Below, in pieces: positions 6,533 to 12,557 of a DNA stretch of 14,647 nt. The translations under genes were made by a program, and so were the position numbers. The DNA is from DASYUM01 sp036001225 (GTDB taxonomy: Bacteria > Methylomirabilota > Methylomirabilia > Rokubacteriales > DASRDR01). The stretch covers positions 1-14,647 of the forward strand of contig DASYUM010000132.1 of the NCBI GenBank assembly GCA_036001225.1. The letters run 5' to 3'. Numbering within the stretch: the first letter of the stretch is position 1; every line of letters starts with the position of its first letter. The notes below the pieces were generated by a model. The model did not search any database. It had not been told where the DNA came from and saw only the letters and a list, made by a program, of their open reading frames with translations.

Positions 6533-7360
6533 TCACCACGCCCGCGGGTCGAGCACATCGCGCAGCCCGTCGCCCAGTAGGTTGAAGCCGAGCACCGCCA
6601 GCGCGATGGCGGTCCCGGGAAACAGCGCGTACCAGGGCGAGAGGGTCAGGAAGTTCTGGGCGTCCTTGAGCATGAGCCCCCACGACGGATGTGGTGGCTG
6701 GGTGCCGAGGCCCAGGTAGGAGAGCGCCGCTTCGGCCAGAATGGCGATCGGGAACGAGATCGTGGCCTGCACCACCAGCGGCGACAACGTGTTGGGCAGG
6801 ATGTGCCGGGTGATGATCGTCAGGTCGCGGGCGCCCAGCGCCCGGGCGGCCACCACGAACTCCCGCTCCCGGAGCGCGAGGAAGCTGCCGCGGGTCAGCC
6901 GGGCGAAGATGGGGACCGACGCCGTCCCGACCGCGACCATGCTGATGACGGCGCCGGGGCCGAAGACGGCGGTGACCAGGAGCGCCGACAGCACGGCCGG
7001 GAAGCCGTAGACGGCGTCCATCAGCCGCATCAGGCCCTCGTCGAGCCAGCCGCCGAAATAGCCGCCCAGCATCCCGAGCACCACGCCGAGCCCCATCCCG
7101 ATCCCGACGGCCACCGCCCCCACCACCAGCGAGGCGACGGCCCCCCGCATGACCCGGGACAGGAGGTCACGGCCGAACTGGTCGGTGCCGAGGGGGTAGG
7201 CCGCCGAGGGCGCCTGGAGACGGGCGGCGATGTCCATCTGGAGCGGGTCGCGGGGCGTGTAGACCAGGGAAAGGCCCGCCACCAGCAGGATGGCGGCGGT
7301 GATGGCCAGGCCGACGACGAACGTCTGGTGGCGGAGCGCGCCCCGCCAGCGTCGGCTCAT
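6533..7360 (-). CDS. dppC: ABC transporter permease, DppC/OppC type
   Basis: This 275-residue inner-membrane permease belongs to a peptide/nickel-type importer (BPD_transp_1 family). The N-terminus has one span (about 14-34), followed by the DppC signature YPLGTDQFGRDLLSRVMRGA (about 56-74). The ATPase-coupling EAA loop lies around residues 165-190 (EFVVAARALGARDLTIITRH). The C-terminus has the typical SYLGLG and PSWGLML segments. The start is taken as the ATG at 7360; the frame extends upstream to a TTG at 7396, which would run into the repeat element. The 131-base gap to dppB is unusually long for such operons and is filled by that element. No DppD/DppF ATPase follows in the window. The substrate cannot be inferred. 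Confidence 0.92.
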   Translation of the reverse strand: MSRRWRGALRHQTFVVGLAITAAILLVAGLSLVYTPRDPLQMDIAARLQAPSAAYPLGTDQFGRDLLSRVMRGAVASLVVGAVAVGIGMGLGVVLGMLGGYFGGWLDEGLMRLMDAVYGFPAVLSALLVTAVFGPGAVISMVAVGTASVPIFARLTRGSFLALREREFVVAARALGARDLTIITRHILPNTLSPLVVQATISFPIAILAEAALSYLGLGTQPPHPSWGLMLKDAQNFLTLSPWYALFPGTAIALAVLGFNLLGDGLRDVLDPRAW

Positions 7361-7368
7361 TCTAATTG

Positions 7369-7492
7369 GCGCCGGGTCGAGACCCGAGCAGATCAAGGAC
7401 GCAGGCCCGAGGGGCGCCGAGGCGTATGCCCCATACGTTGAGGCGCCCCGAAGGCCGAGGACGCCGAGATGCGACGGGTATCGGCCCGGCGC
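7369..7492. repeat. 124-bp intergenic element with imperfect terminal inverted repeats and internal hairpins
   Basis: The dppC-dppB gap is almost wholly one structured element. Its ends, GCGCCGGGTCGA (7369-7380) and TCGGCCCGGCGC (7481-7492), are inverted repeats matching at 11 of 12 positions. Inside is a nested hairpin: GGGGCGCC (7411-7418) pairs with GGCGCCCC (7442-7449), and within it CGTATG (7423-7428) pairs with CATACG (7432-7437) around a three-base loop. A smaller hairpin, CGGGT/ACCCG, lies at 7373-7386. The last base of the right end is the first base of the dppB stop triplet as read on the plus strand (7492-7494). The architecture resembles a REP-type or MITE-like non-autonomous repeat. 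No coding potential is evident. Genome-wide copies are needed to prove it is a dispersed repeat. Confidence 0.6.
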
Positions 7493-8436
7493 TAGTCATA
7501 GCGGATACGGGGGTCGAGCCAGCCGTACAGCAAATCGACTGTGAAGTTCAGCGTGACGATCGTCGCCGCGACGAACAGGACGACACCCTGGACCACCGGC
7601 AGATCGCGGGCGCTGATGGCGCCGAGGGCGAGGCGCCCGAGCCCGGGCAGGTAGAACACGTTCTCCAGCACGATGCTGCCCGCCATGAGCTGGCCGAGCT
7701 GGAGACCCGCGATGGTGACGACGGGGATGACCGCGTTCCGGAAGACGTGCTTCCAGGTCACCACGCGCTCGGCCAGCCCCTTGGCGCGGGCGGTGCGGAC
7801 GTGCTCGGCGTAGAGGACCTCGAGCACCGCCGACCGTGTGGTGCGAGTCAGGATGGCGGCCTGGATCAGGCCCAGGGCCAGCGCCGGCAGCGTGAGCGAG
7901 CGGACCGCGGCTCCCACGCCGGCCTCCCAGCCCGCGAACCCTCCGGCCTGGACCCAGCCGAGCTTCACCGCGAACAGCAGGATCAGGAGCAGGCCCGCCC
8001 AGAACGAGGGAATGGCGATCCCGAGCTGGGAGGCGATCATGGCCACGTAGTCGCCCAGCCGCCGGTGATGGGTGGCCGCATACATCCCGAGCGGCAGGGC
8101 GGCGGCGACCATGAAGAGCGCGGCCAGGACGGTCAGCGGGAGCGTGACCCGCAACCGGCTCAGGATCAGCCCGCCCACCGGCACGTCGTACTGGATGGAG
8201 CGGCCGAGGTCGCCCTGGAGGGCCCGCCGCACCCAGTCTCCGTACTGGATCGGCCACGGCCGGTCGAGCCCCATCGCCCGCCGAAGCGCGGCCGCCGCCT
8301 CCGGGCTCCCCTCGGTGCCCATGATGATCAGCGCGGGGTCGCCGGGCAGGACGCGGATGACGACGAAGATCAGGATCGAGACGACGACCAGCGTCGCCAG
8401 GAACGCGACCACCCGCCGGACGATGTAGCGACGCAT
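7492..8436 (-). CDS. dppB: ABC transporter permease, DppB/OppB type
   Basis: This 314-residue inner-membrane permease pairs with the DppC-type protein. The N-terminus MRRYIVRRVVAFLATLVVVS and the RVLPGDPA motif (28-35) are hallmarks of the DppB family. The EAA loop lies around residues 206-235 (ARAKGLAERVVTWKHVFRNA). The C-terminus has NVFYLPGLGRL and a closing DPRIRYD. The ATG at 8436 is chosen because it gives the family N-terminus. The frame remains open upstream only because the 57-bp tandem repeat is a multiple of three; starts there would add repetitive Pro/Arg/Ala sequence. The gene is transcribed after the solute-binding protein, about 250 bases downstream of it. Confidence 0.92.
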   Translation of the reverse strand: MRRYIVRRVVAFLATLVVVSILIFVVIRVLPGDPALIIMGTEGSPEAAAALRRAMGLDRPWPIQYGDWVRRALQGDLGRSIQYDVPVGGLILSRLRVTLPLTVLAALFMVAAALPLGMYAATHHRRLGDYVAMIASQLGIAIPSFWAGLLLILLFAVKLGWVQAGGFAGWEAGVGAAVRSLTLPALALGLIQAAILTRTTRSAVLEVLYAEHVRTARAKGLAERVVTWKHVFRNAVIPVVTIAGLQLGQLMAGSIVLENVFYLPGLGRLALGAISARDLPVVQGVVLFVAATIVTLNFTVDLLYGWLDPRIRYD

Positions 8437-8437
8437 C

Positions 8438-8570
8438 AGGCGCGCGAACCCCGCAGGCGCGCCGCAGGACGTCGCGGGGCGGGGGGGCGCGACGAGGCGC
8501 GCGACCCCAAAGACCGCGCCGCCGGACGTCGCGGGGCGGGGGGGCGCGACGAGGCGCGCGAACCCCAAAA
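8438..8570. repeat. 57-bp direct tandem repeat, about 2.3 copies, each full copy with an inverted repeat
   Basis: Two full units occupy 8438-8494 and 8495-8551, and a partial third begins at 8552. Each full unit ends in CGTCGCG, a G-rich loop and CGCGACG (8470-8494 and 8527-8551), which can fold as a 7-bp stem. The first 20 bases or so of each unit diverge slightly between copies. The repeat sits just before the dppB ATG, so it would form structured leader or inter-cistronic RNA between the binding-protein and permease genes. A length divisible by three keeps dppB's frame open through it, which can mislead start prediction. Confidence 0.85.
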
Positions 8571-8614
8571 ACAGCGAGCGCCAGGCCGGCATGCGGGGGG
8601 GAAGCAGGCTCGAT

Positions 8615-8636
8615 CCGGTCGCTGAAGAGCGACCGG
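8615..8636. terminator. Inter-cistronic hairpin downstream of the solute-binding protein gene
   Basis: CCGGTCGC and GCGACCGG form a perfect 8-bp stem with a 6-base loop. There is no T tract on either side, so it is more likely an RNA stabiliser or attenuator than a full intrinsic terminator. Confidence 0.4.
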
Positions 8637-8659
8637 CCCGGCGGTGCCGGGAAGGCCAT

Positions 8660-8684
8660 CGGAGGGAGGCGTCGCCCCCCTCCG
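8660..8684 (-). terminator. Hairpin immediately after the solute-binding protein stop
   Basis: CGGAGGG (8660-8666) pairs with CCCTCCG (8678-8684), with further pairing possible inside the loop (GGC/GCC). It lies five bases past the stop codon on the minus strand. No T run follows. In binding-protein operons such hairpins often protect the highly expressed first cistron and reduce read-through to the permeases; that role is inferred here. Confidence 0.4.
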
Positions 8685-8689
8685 AAGGA

Positions 8690-10192
8690 CTACTTGGCCC
8701 AGGCCACCTCCGAGAGGTCGAACGAGGGCGTTGGCAGATCCTTCCAGATCCCCTGCACGCCCTTCTTGGCCGCGACGATCCGCGGATAGGCGTAGAGCCA
8801 GACGACGGGCGCCTCCTCGACCATGATCCGCTGCAGCTCGTGATAGAGAGCCCGCCGTTTGCCGTCGTCGAGGGTGGATTCCGACTTCTCGTAGATCTCC
8901 TGGAAGCGCGGGCTGTCGTAGCGGAAGTAGTACTTGGGGTTGGCGTAGTTGCCGGCGTCCCAGGCCTCGGCGTGGCCGATGATGGTCATGTCGTAGTCGG
9001 CCTGCTTGTAGACGCGGTCGAGCCATTGCCCCCACTCGATCTGCTCGAGCCTGACCCGCACGCCGACCCGAGCCAGCTGACCGACGATGACCTCGCCGGT
9101 GCGGACGGTGTAGGGGTATTGGGGCGGCACCTTGAGGACGGCGTCGAAGCCGTTGGGGTAACCGGCCTCGGCCAGGAGCTGCTTCGCCTTCTCGGGGTTG
9201 TAGGGAACGGCCTTCGACATGTCCACGAAGTAAGGGTTGAGCGCGTCGATGTTGGTGCCGAGGACCCGGCCCAAGCCGAACATCGCGCCCTTGACCACCT
9301 CCTCCTTGTCGATGGCGTGGGTGAGGGCGCGGCGGGCGCGGACGTCGGAGTACGGCTTCCGCGAGTTGTTGAGGGCCAGGATCACGTCGCTGGTGCTCTC
9401 GCCGACGATCACCTGCAGGTTCGGCGCGCGACGAACGACCTCCACCGACTCCGGGCCCAGCCCGACGCCGGCCACCACGTCCACGTCACCGGCCTGGAGC
9501 GCGGCCAGGGCGGCGTTCTGGTCGGCGATGAAGCGGAAGGTCACCTGCTCCAGCCTGGGCAGCCCCCTGACGTGGTACTCGGGGTTGCGCTTCAGCACGA
9601 TGCGATCCCCGCGGTCCCAGCGGGCGAGGAGGAACGGCCCGGTTCCCACCGGCTGCGACTTGAGCTGCTCGACCGCCTCCCGCGGGTACATCACCGAGCC
9701 CTGGCGGGCCAGCGTGTAGAGGAACATCGCGTTCGGCTTCCTCAGGGAGATGGTCACCGTGTGCGCGTCCTTGACGTGGATCGCGGTAATGTCCTCGTAG
9801 TGCTTGACGTGGGGATGCCTGGTCTCGGGGTTGCGGGCGCGGTCGAGCACGTACTTGACGTCCTCGGCGGTGAAGGGCCGGCCATTGTGGAAGCGGACGC
9901 CTCTCTTCAGGAAGAAGGTGTAGTTGAGATTGTCGGCGGTGTACCAGCGCTCGGCCAGCCAGGGGACCAGCCTGCCGCGCTCGTCGACCTTCACCAACGC
10001 CTCCTGGACGTTGTAGAAGACCACGGTGGCGGTGGCGGAGGCCGGGGTGGCGGTGAGGTCGAGCCCCGGCGGCTCGGCCGTGAGCTGGACGGTGAGCCCC
10101 GATCCGGCCGCCGGTTGGGTCCGACCGGGAGTGGGAAGGGACGCGACCAAGAGGACGGCGAGGAGGAGGGCTACCGGGCGGAATGGGGCCAT
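8690..10192 (-). CDS. Periplasmic family 5 solute-binding protein (peptide/nickel-type ABC importer)
   Basis: This 500-residue exported protein (SBP_bac_5 family) captures substrate for the DppB/DppC permeases. Residues about 5-25 are a Sec signal peptide with no lipobox cysteine, so the protein is probably soluble. The mature part shows the family motif around 90-115 (YTFFLKRGVRFHNGRPFTAEDV), then GTGPFLL and a long C-terminal lobe with YNPEKAKQLLAEAGYPNGF. Length is typical. The start is the ATG at 10192, preceded by GGAGG on the minus strand; the frame is open much further upstream but that part is not coding-like and crosses the divergent gene. A TTGTGG-N18-TATAGT promoter lies 38 bases upstream. 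The ligand (oligopeptide, glutathione, sugar or metal chelate) cannot be read from sequence. Confidence 0.93.
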   Translation of the reverse strand: MAPFRPVALLLAVLLVASLPTPGRTQPAAGSGLTVQLTAEPPGLDLTATPASATATVVFYNVQEALVKVDERGRLVPWLAERWYTADNLNYTFFLKRGVRFHNGRPFTAEDVKYVLDRARNPETRHPHVKHYEDITAIHVKDAHTVTISLRKPNAMFLYTLARQGSVMYPREAVEQLKSQPVGTGPFLLARWDRGDRIVLKRNPEYHVRGLPRLEQVTFRFIADQNAALAALQAGDVDVVAGVGLGPESVEVVRRAPNLQVIVGESTSDVILALNNSRKPYSDVRARRALTHAIDKEEVVKGAMFGLGRVLGTNIDALNPYFVDMSKAVPYNPEKAKQLLAEAGYPNGFDAVLKVPPQYPYTVRTGEVIVGQLARVGVRVRLEQIEWGQWLDRVYKQADYDMTIIGHAEAWDAGNYANPKYYFRYDSPRFQEIYEKSESTLDDGKRRALYHELQRIMVEEAPVVWLYAYPRIVAAKKGVQGIWKDLPTPSFDLSEVAWAK

Positions 10193-10229
10193 GGGCCTCT
10201 GCCTCCGGGTGAGGAGCGACTCTGCGGCC

Positions 10230-10259
10230 ACTATACCCGAAGCGTCGGGTGAGCCACAA
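10230..10259 (-). promoter_or_regulatory. Candidate sigma70-type promoter for the solute-binding protein gene
   Basis: On the minus strand, TTGTGG (10254-10259) is separated by 18 bases from TATAGT (10230-10235). The -10 is close to consensus. The predicted leader is about 30 bases and contains the ribosome-binding site. Confidence 0.45.
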
Positions 10260-10272
10260 GTCGCGCGCCGTT

Positions 10273-10281
10273 TGGTACACT
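10273..10281 (+). promoter_or_regulatory. Candidate extended -10 (TGGTACACT) for the small exported protein gene
   Basis: TGG followed by TACACT (10276-10281) fits an extended -10 (TGnTAnnnT). No good -35 is seen; that region overlaps the -35 of the divergent binding-protein promoter, so the two promoters may influence each other. Confidence 0.4.
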
Positions 10282-10327
10282 GGCGGCGGGCGAGATCGAA
10301 CTTCCCCACCAGAAAGGAGACGTACCG

Positions 10328-10594
10328 ATGCGTACGCCGACGGCCGTGCTGCTCGTCATCGTGGTCACCGCGATCGCCATCGCGGCGACGTGGTCCCTGG
10401 CCGCCACCCCGAAGCAGTATCAGTTCACCGGCAACGTGGTGGAGGTGGACGCGAAGTCCAAGAAGCTCGCCGTGGACAAGGGCGGGGACATCTGGGAGTT
10501 CTCCACTGACGGCCTGAAGGATTTCAAGGCCAAGAAGGGTGATCGGATCACGGTCTACTACCAGATGGTCGCCAAGAAGGTGGAGGCGAAGTAG
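10328..10594 (+). CDS. Small exported or membrane-anchored protein, OB-like fold possible, unknown function
   Basis: This 88-residue protein begins with a strong hydrophobic segment (about 6-25, VLLVIVVTAIAIAATWSLAA), either a cleavable signal (after LAA) or an anchor. The remaining 60 or so residues are lysine-rich and beta-patterned: FTGNVVEVDAKSKKLAVDKG, then IWEFSTD, then KKGDRITVYYQMVAKKVEAK. This resembles small OB-like periplasmic domains, but I cannot place it in a named family. The start is certain: AAGGAG (10314-10319) lies eight bases before the ATG. It is monocistronic, divergent from the solute-binding protein and convergent with the partner-protein gene downstream. There are no cysteines or histidines, so a metal-binding role is unlikely. 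Confidence 0.82.
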   Translation: MRTPTAVLLVIVVTAIAIAATWSLAATPKQYQFTGNVVEVDAKSKKLAVDKGGDIWEFSTDGLKDFKAKKGDRITVYYQMVAKKVEAK

Positions 10595-10608
10595 CCGGGC
10601 GGCGCGGT

Positions 10609-10633
10609 CCCGGCCCGAGCGAGCCCGGCCGGG
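10609..10633. terminator. GC-rich hairpin between convergent genes
   Basis: CCCGGCC (10609-10615) pairs with GGCCGGG (10627-10633) across an 11-base loop in the 41-base convergent gap. It could serve both genes. There is no T tract, so the call is weak. Confidence 0.3.
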
Positions 10634-10635
10634 GG

Positions 10636-11436
10636 TTACGTCGGATGGTCGCCGGCCCACTCCACGGCCCCGACCTCGACGAGCTGACGGAGGACGCGCG
10701 CCGCCTCCGGCTCGCCGATGCCCACCGCGGCGGCCGCTTCCGCCACCGAGCGCGCGCCGTTCAGCGCACCCAGTAGCCGCTCTACCGCCGGCGGACAGCG
10801 CACGGTCGTCACCCGGCCGCTCGGCCCGAGCGCCACCAGGAGCCGGGTCGGCATCCGCGGGGGGTCGGGCGGGACCGTCTCCCCCCGGCGCGCGGCCCCC
10901 ACCAGTCCGGTCACGTCCCACTCGAGCCCGCAGATCCGCGCGTGGGCGGAGCGCACCGGCGTCTGGCCGCGCGGCCCGTCCTCGCGCCACCGGCGCGGTC
11001 CGGCCTCGGCCCGGAAGAGCGCGCCTTCGTAGGCGACGACGTCGCGGCCATAGGAAAGCGCGGCCAGCGGCGCCTGCAGGGCGGCCTCGACCAGCTCGGC
11101 CACCTGCTCGGCGGTGGCCGCCGAGCCCAGTTCGGCCGACTCCAGCACGGCCGCGAAGGCGGGCGTGTCGAGGACCCCGAGCGGATCGGCGCCGCGGCGG
11201 CGGGCGAGCAGGCGGCTGGCCGCGAAGAGCCGGACGATCCGTTCTCGATAGAAATGGCGCGCCATGAATCGCGCCAGGCGCTCGAGGCGCGCGCGGTCGG
11301 CGGCCCGCAGCACCGCCGCCTCGTCGGCCCCGAGCGCGCGGGTCGCTCCGGCGTCACCCGGCCTGCCCAGACGTCGCCGGAGGTCGGCGCTGGTGAGGGC
11401 GCGGAGGAGGGCGTCGTGGAGGGAGCGGCCGGTCAC
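10636..11436 (-). CDS. MNIO partner-like protein with C-terminal winged-helix/PqqD-like domain
   Basis: This 266-residue cytosolic protein follows the MNIO gene with a GTGA overlap (11433-11436), so the two are almost certainly translated together. The N-terminal half (about 1-125) is helical, with RARLERLARFMARHFYRERI (about 48-67) as its most distinctive stretch. A central beta-rich part (about 160-212) contains MPTRLLVALGPSGRVTTVRC. The last 50 residues (about 215-262, PPAVERLLGALNGARSVAEA, then EAARVLRQLVEVGAVEW) read as a winged-helix or PqqD-like fold. DUF692/MNIO enzymes usually work with a dedicated partner that helps recognise the peptide substrate; this gene is in the right place and has a domain suitable for that. 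It is not the common DUF2063 partner as far as I can see. The start was set by the coupling and by the end of overlap with the MNIO gene. Confidence 0.72.
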   Translation of the reverse strand: MTGRSLHDALLRALTSADLRRRLGRPGDAGATRALGADEAAVLRAADRARLERLARFMARHFYRERIVRLFAASRLLARRRGADPLGVLDTPAFAAVLESAELGSAATAEQVAELVEAALQAPLAALSYGRDVVAYEGALFRAEAGPRRWREDGPRGQTPVRSAHARICGLEWDVTGLVGAARRGETVPPDPPRMPTRLLVALGPSGRVTTVRCPPAVERLLGALNGARSVAEAAAAVGIGEPEAARVLRQLVEVGAVEWAGDHPT

Positions 11437-12233
11437 GCGGGCAGCGAAAACGCGTCGCGAATCGCCGCGACCCCCGCCCGCAGCGTCTCCGCCGTCAGCG
11501 CGCTCGAGAAGGCGTCGAAGGTCACGGCCCGCAGCGCGGGCGCCCGCTCGGCGGCGTAGCGCGCGAGGTCCAGAATTTCCCGGTCCGGCACCGCGGCCCC
11601 GATCCAAGGTCCTTCGAGGTCGCGGTCGGGCTCGACCCCCGCCACGTGCAGCTCGATCACACGTTCGAGCGGCAGGGTGGCGAGGAACTCGCGCGGCTTC
11701 ACGCCGGCATAGTGCGCGGACAGCCAGGCGTGGGAGACGTCGAGCAGCATGTCGCAGCCGCTCTCGGCGTAGAAGCGGCGGACGAACTCTGCCTCCCCGA
11801 GCCCGGCGACCGGCAGCGCGAGGTATGTCGGAATCGGCTCCAGCACGAGCGGGAGGCCGAGGGCCTGTCGCAGCGCCCGCGCGTTCGCGACGTAGTCGGC
11901 CAGGAGGTCTTCCGTGTAGAGCGGCGGGAACACGTAGTCCACGAACGCCTCGCCGCGCGTGGTGTGGACGCGCTGGAGGTGCTCGGCCGCCCACGGCGTC
12001 CGGTAGAGGCTGGCCAGGTGGCGGGCGCGATCGAGCGCCACCGCGTCGAGCGGCTCGCTGAGCTGGCCGAGGAAGTCGTGGAGGAGGAGCACGAAGCGCT
12101 CGCGGATGGCCGGGAAGTGGGGGTCGTCGGCCCGCGGCGGGTCGGCCATGGCCAGGTGCTCGATCAAGCCGGCGGCGTCGAGAATCGCCGGGGCGAGATG
12201 CGGATTGTAGAAGGCGCCGATCGAGACCGGCAT
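11433..12233 (-). CDS. Divergent DUF692/MNIO family oxidative enzyme
   Basis: This 266-residue protein reads as a TIM barrel of the multinuclear non-haem iron-dependent oxidase family (DUF692; relatives MbnB, TglH). Recognisable landmarks are the opening VSIGAFYNP, AAEHL (His85), LEPIPTYL (Glu132, where most members have ENP), CDMLLDVSHAW (Asp165 and His168, usually DVNN) and ELHVAG (His196, usually HLAGH). The later D-x-H and E-W-D ligand motifs are not intact: the matching regions read EGPWIGAAVPD and VTFDAFS. The protein may therefore bind fewer irons or act on a different substrate. MNIO enzymes oxidatively modify Cys, Asp or Asn residues of ribosomal peptides. The start is the ATG at 12233, with AGGAG just before it. 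The gene is coupled to a partner gene downstream and sits downstream of an ATP-grasp-like gene and a micro-ORF. A xylose isomerase-like TIM-barrel hydrolase is the main alternative. Confidence 0.75.
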   Translation of the reverse strand: MPVSIGAFYNPHLAPAILDAAGLIEHLAMADPPRADDPHFPAIRERFVLLLHDFLGQLSEPLDAVALDRARHLASLYRTPWAAEHLQRVHTTRGEAFVDYVFPPLYTEDLLADYVANARALRQALGLPLVLEPIPTYLALPVAGLGEAEFVRRFYAESGCDMLLDVSHAWLSAHYAGVKPREFLATLPLERVIELHVAGVEPDRDLEGPWIGAAVPDREILDLARYAAERAPALRAVTFDAFSSALTAETLRAGVAAIRDAFSLPA

Positions 12234-12240
12234 CGCTCCT

Positions 12241-12246
12241 AGGATA
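12241..12246 (-). promoter_or_regulatory. Candidate -10 (TATCCT) directly before the MNIO gene
   Basis: TATCCT on the minus strand ends seven bases before the MNIO ATG, spacing that would give a leaderless or near-leaderless mRNA. No clear -35 exists. It would let the MNIO gene be transcribed despite the terminator just upstream. Confidence 0.25.
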
Positions 12247-12280
12247 GCCGAAGCCGGCCGGCAGCGGGCCGGGCGCGTTG

Positions 12281-12322
12281 AAAAAATGAGCGGCCCCGGG
12301 CGGCGAGTGCCACCCGGGGCCG
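12281..12322 (-). terminator. Strong intrinsic terminator between micro-ORF and MNIO gene
   Basis: On the minus strand, CGGCCCCGGG (12322-12313) and CCCGGGGCCG (12300-12291) form a perfect 10-bp GC stem. It is followed four bases later by a run of six T (12286-12281). This is the only textbook factor-independent terminator in the window. It closes the ATP-grasp/micro-ORF unit and would attenuate read-through into the MNIO gene. The region 12234-12557 otherwise holds the micro-ORF at 12360-12410 and a locally AT-richer stretch (about 12450-12530) that looks regulatory. Confidence 0.88.
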
Positions 12323-12359
12323 GGCTTCACTCCTCAGCCGAGGAGCGTGCCTAGTTGTG

Positions 12360-12410
12360 TCAGGTGGGGACGACCTCGACGGAGTCGATGAGCTCGATCA
12401 CAAGCTCCAC
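12360..12410 (-). CDS. Candidate 16-residue peptide, possible substrate of the ATP-grasp/MNIO pathway
   Basis: GTG at 12410 opens a 16-codon frame encoding MELVIELIDSVEVVPT, ending in TGA at 12360-12362. Fifteen of the 16 codons end in G or C, like real genes here. AAAGGGGG lies about eight bases upstream of the GTG as a possible ribosome-binding site. The strong terminator follows 38 bases later, as expected for a short separate transcript or a highly expressed first cistron. The peptide is acidic (three Glu, one Asp) with Ser and Thr and no Cys. It sits between an ATP-grasp-like gene and an MNIO gene, where a peptide precursor could be expected. Against: it is very short, lacks an obvious leader, starts with GTG and the ribosome-binding site is not canonical. 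Chance occurrence cannot be excluded. Confidence 0.35.
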   Translation of the reverse strand: MELVIELIDSVEVVPT

Positions 12411-12557
12411 TGTCCCGCCCCCTTTCCCGAGTGAAGTGGCCAGCGCTCCCCATCATGCCCCACCCATCGGGGATTCCACAATAGGCAAGCTGAGTTGATC
12501 GGGCGATCCGATAGATAGAGACGGGGAATCCGTTGGCGAGGCGTCGCCCGGGCGGGC

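Noticed and set aside
8438..8570. CRISPR array
   Set aside because: The units are directly adjacent with no spacers of constant length, only about 2.3 copies are present, and no cas genes are nearby.
8437..8592. Extended N-terminus of dppB through the 57-bp repeats
   Set aside because: The extra residues are repeats of a Pro/Arg/Ala-rich segment with no family counterpart; the frame is open only because 57 is a multiple of three.
10193..10990. N-terminal extension of the solute-binding protein frame
   Set aside because: It runs through the divergent small exported gene and the next gene's end, and hides the obvious signal peptide that starts at 10192.
11437..12330. N-terminal extension of the partner-protein frame
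   Set aside because: It is the shadow of the MNIO gene in another frame, with Arg/Pro/Ala-rich low-complexity translation; the GTGA overlap gives a better start.
12334..12456. Alternative short peptide on the minus strand (ATG at 12456, 40 residues with one Cys)
   Set aside because: It is Arg-rich with shadow-like composition and runs into the start of the terminator region; the overlapping 16-codon frame has much better codon third positions. It is kept in mind as a second-choice precursor.
12481..12530. Sigma54-type promoter before the micro-ORF (a TTGC at about 12486-12489 on the minus strand)
   Set aside because: The matching GGCAC half about four bases upstream is absent.
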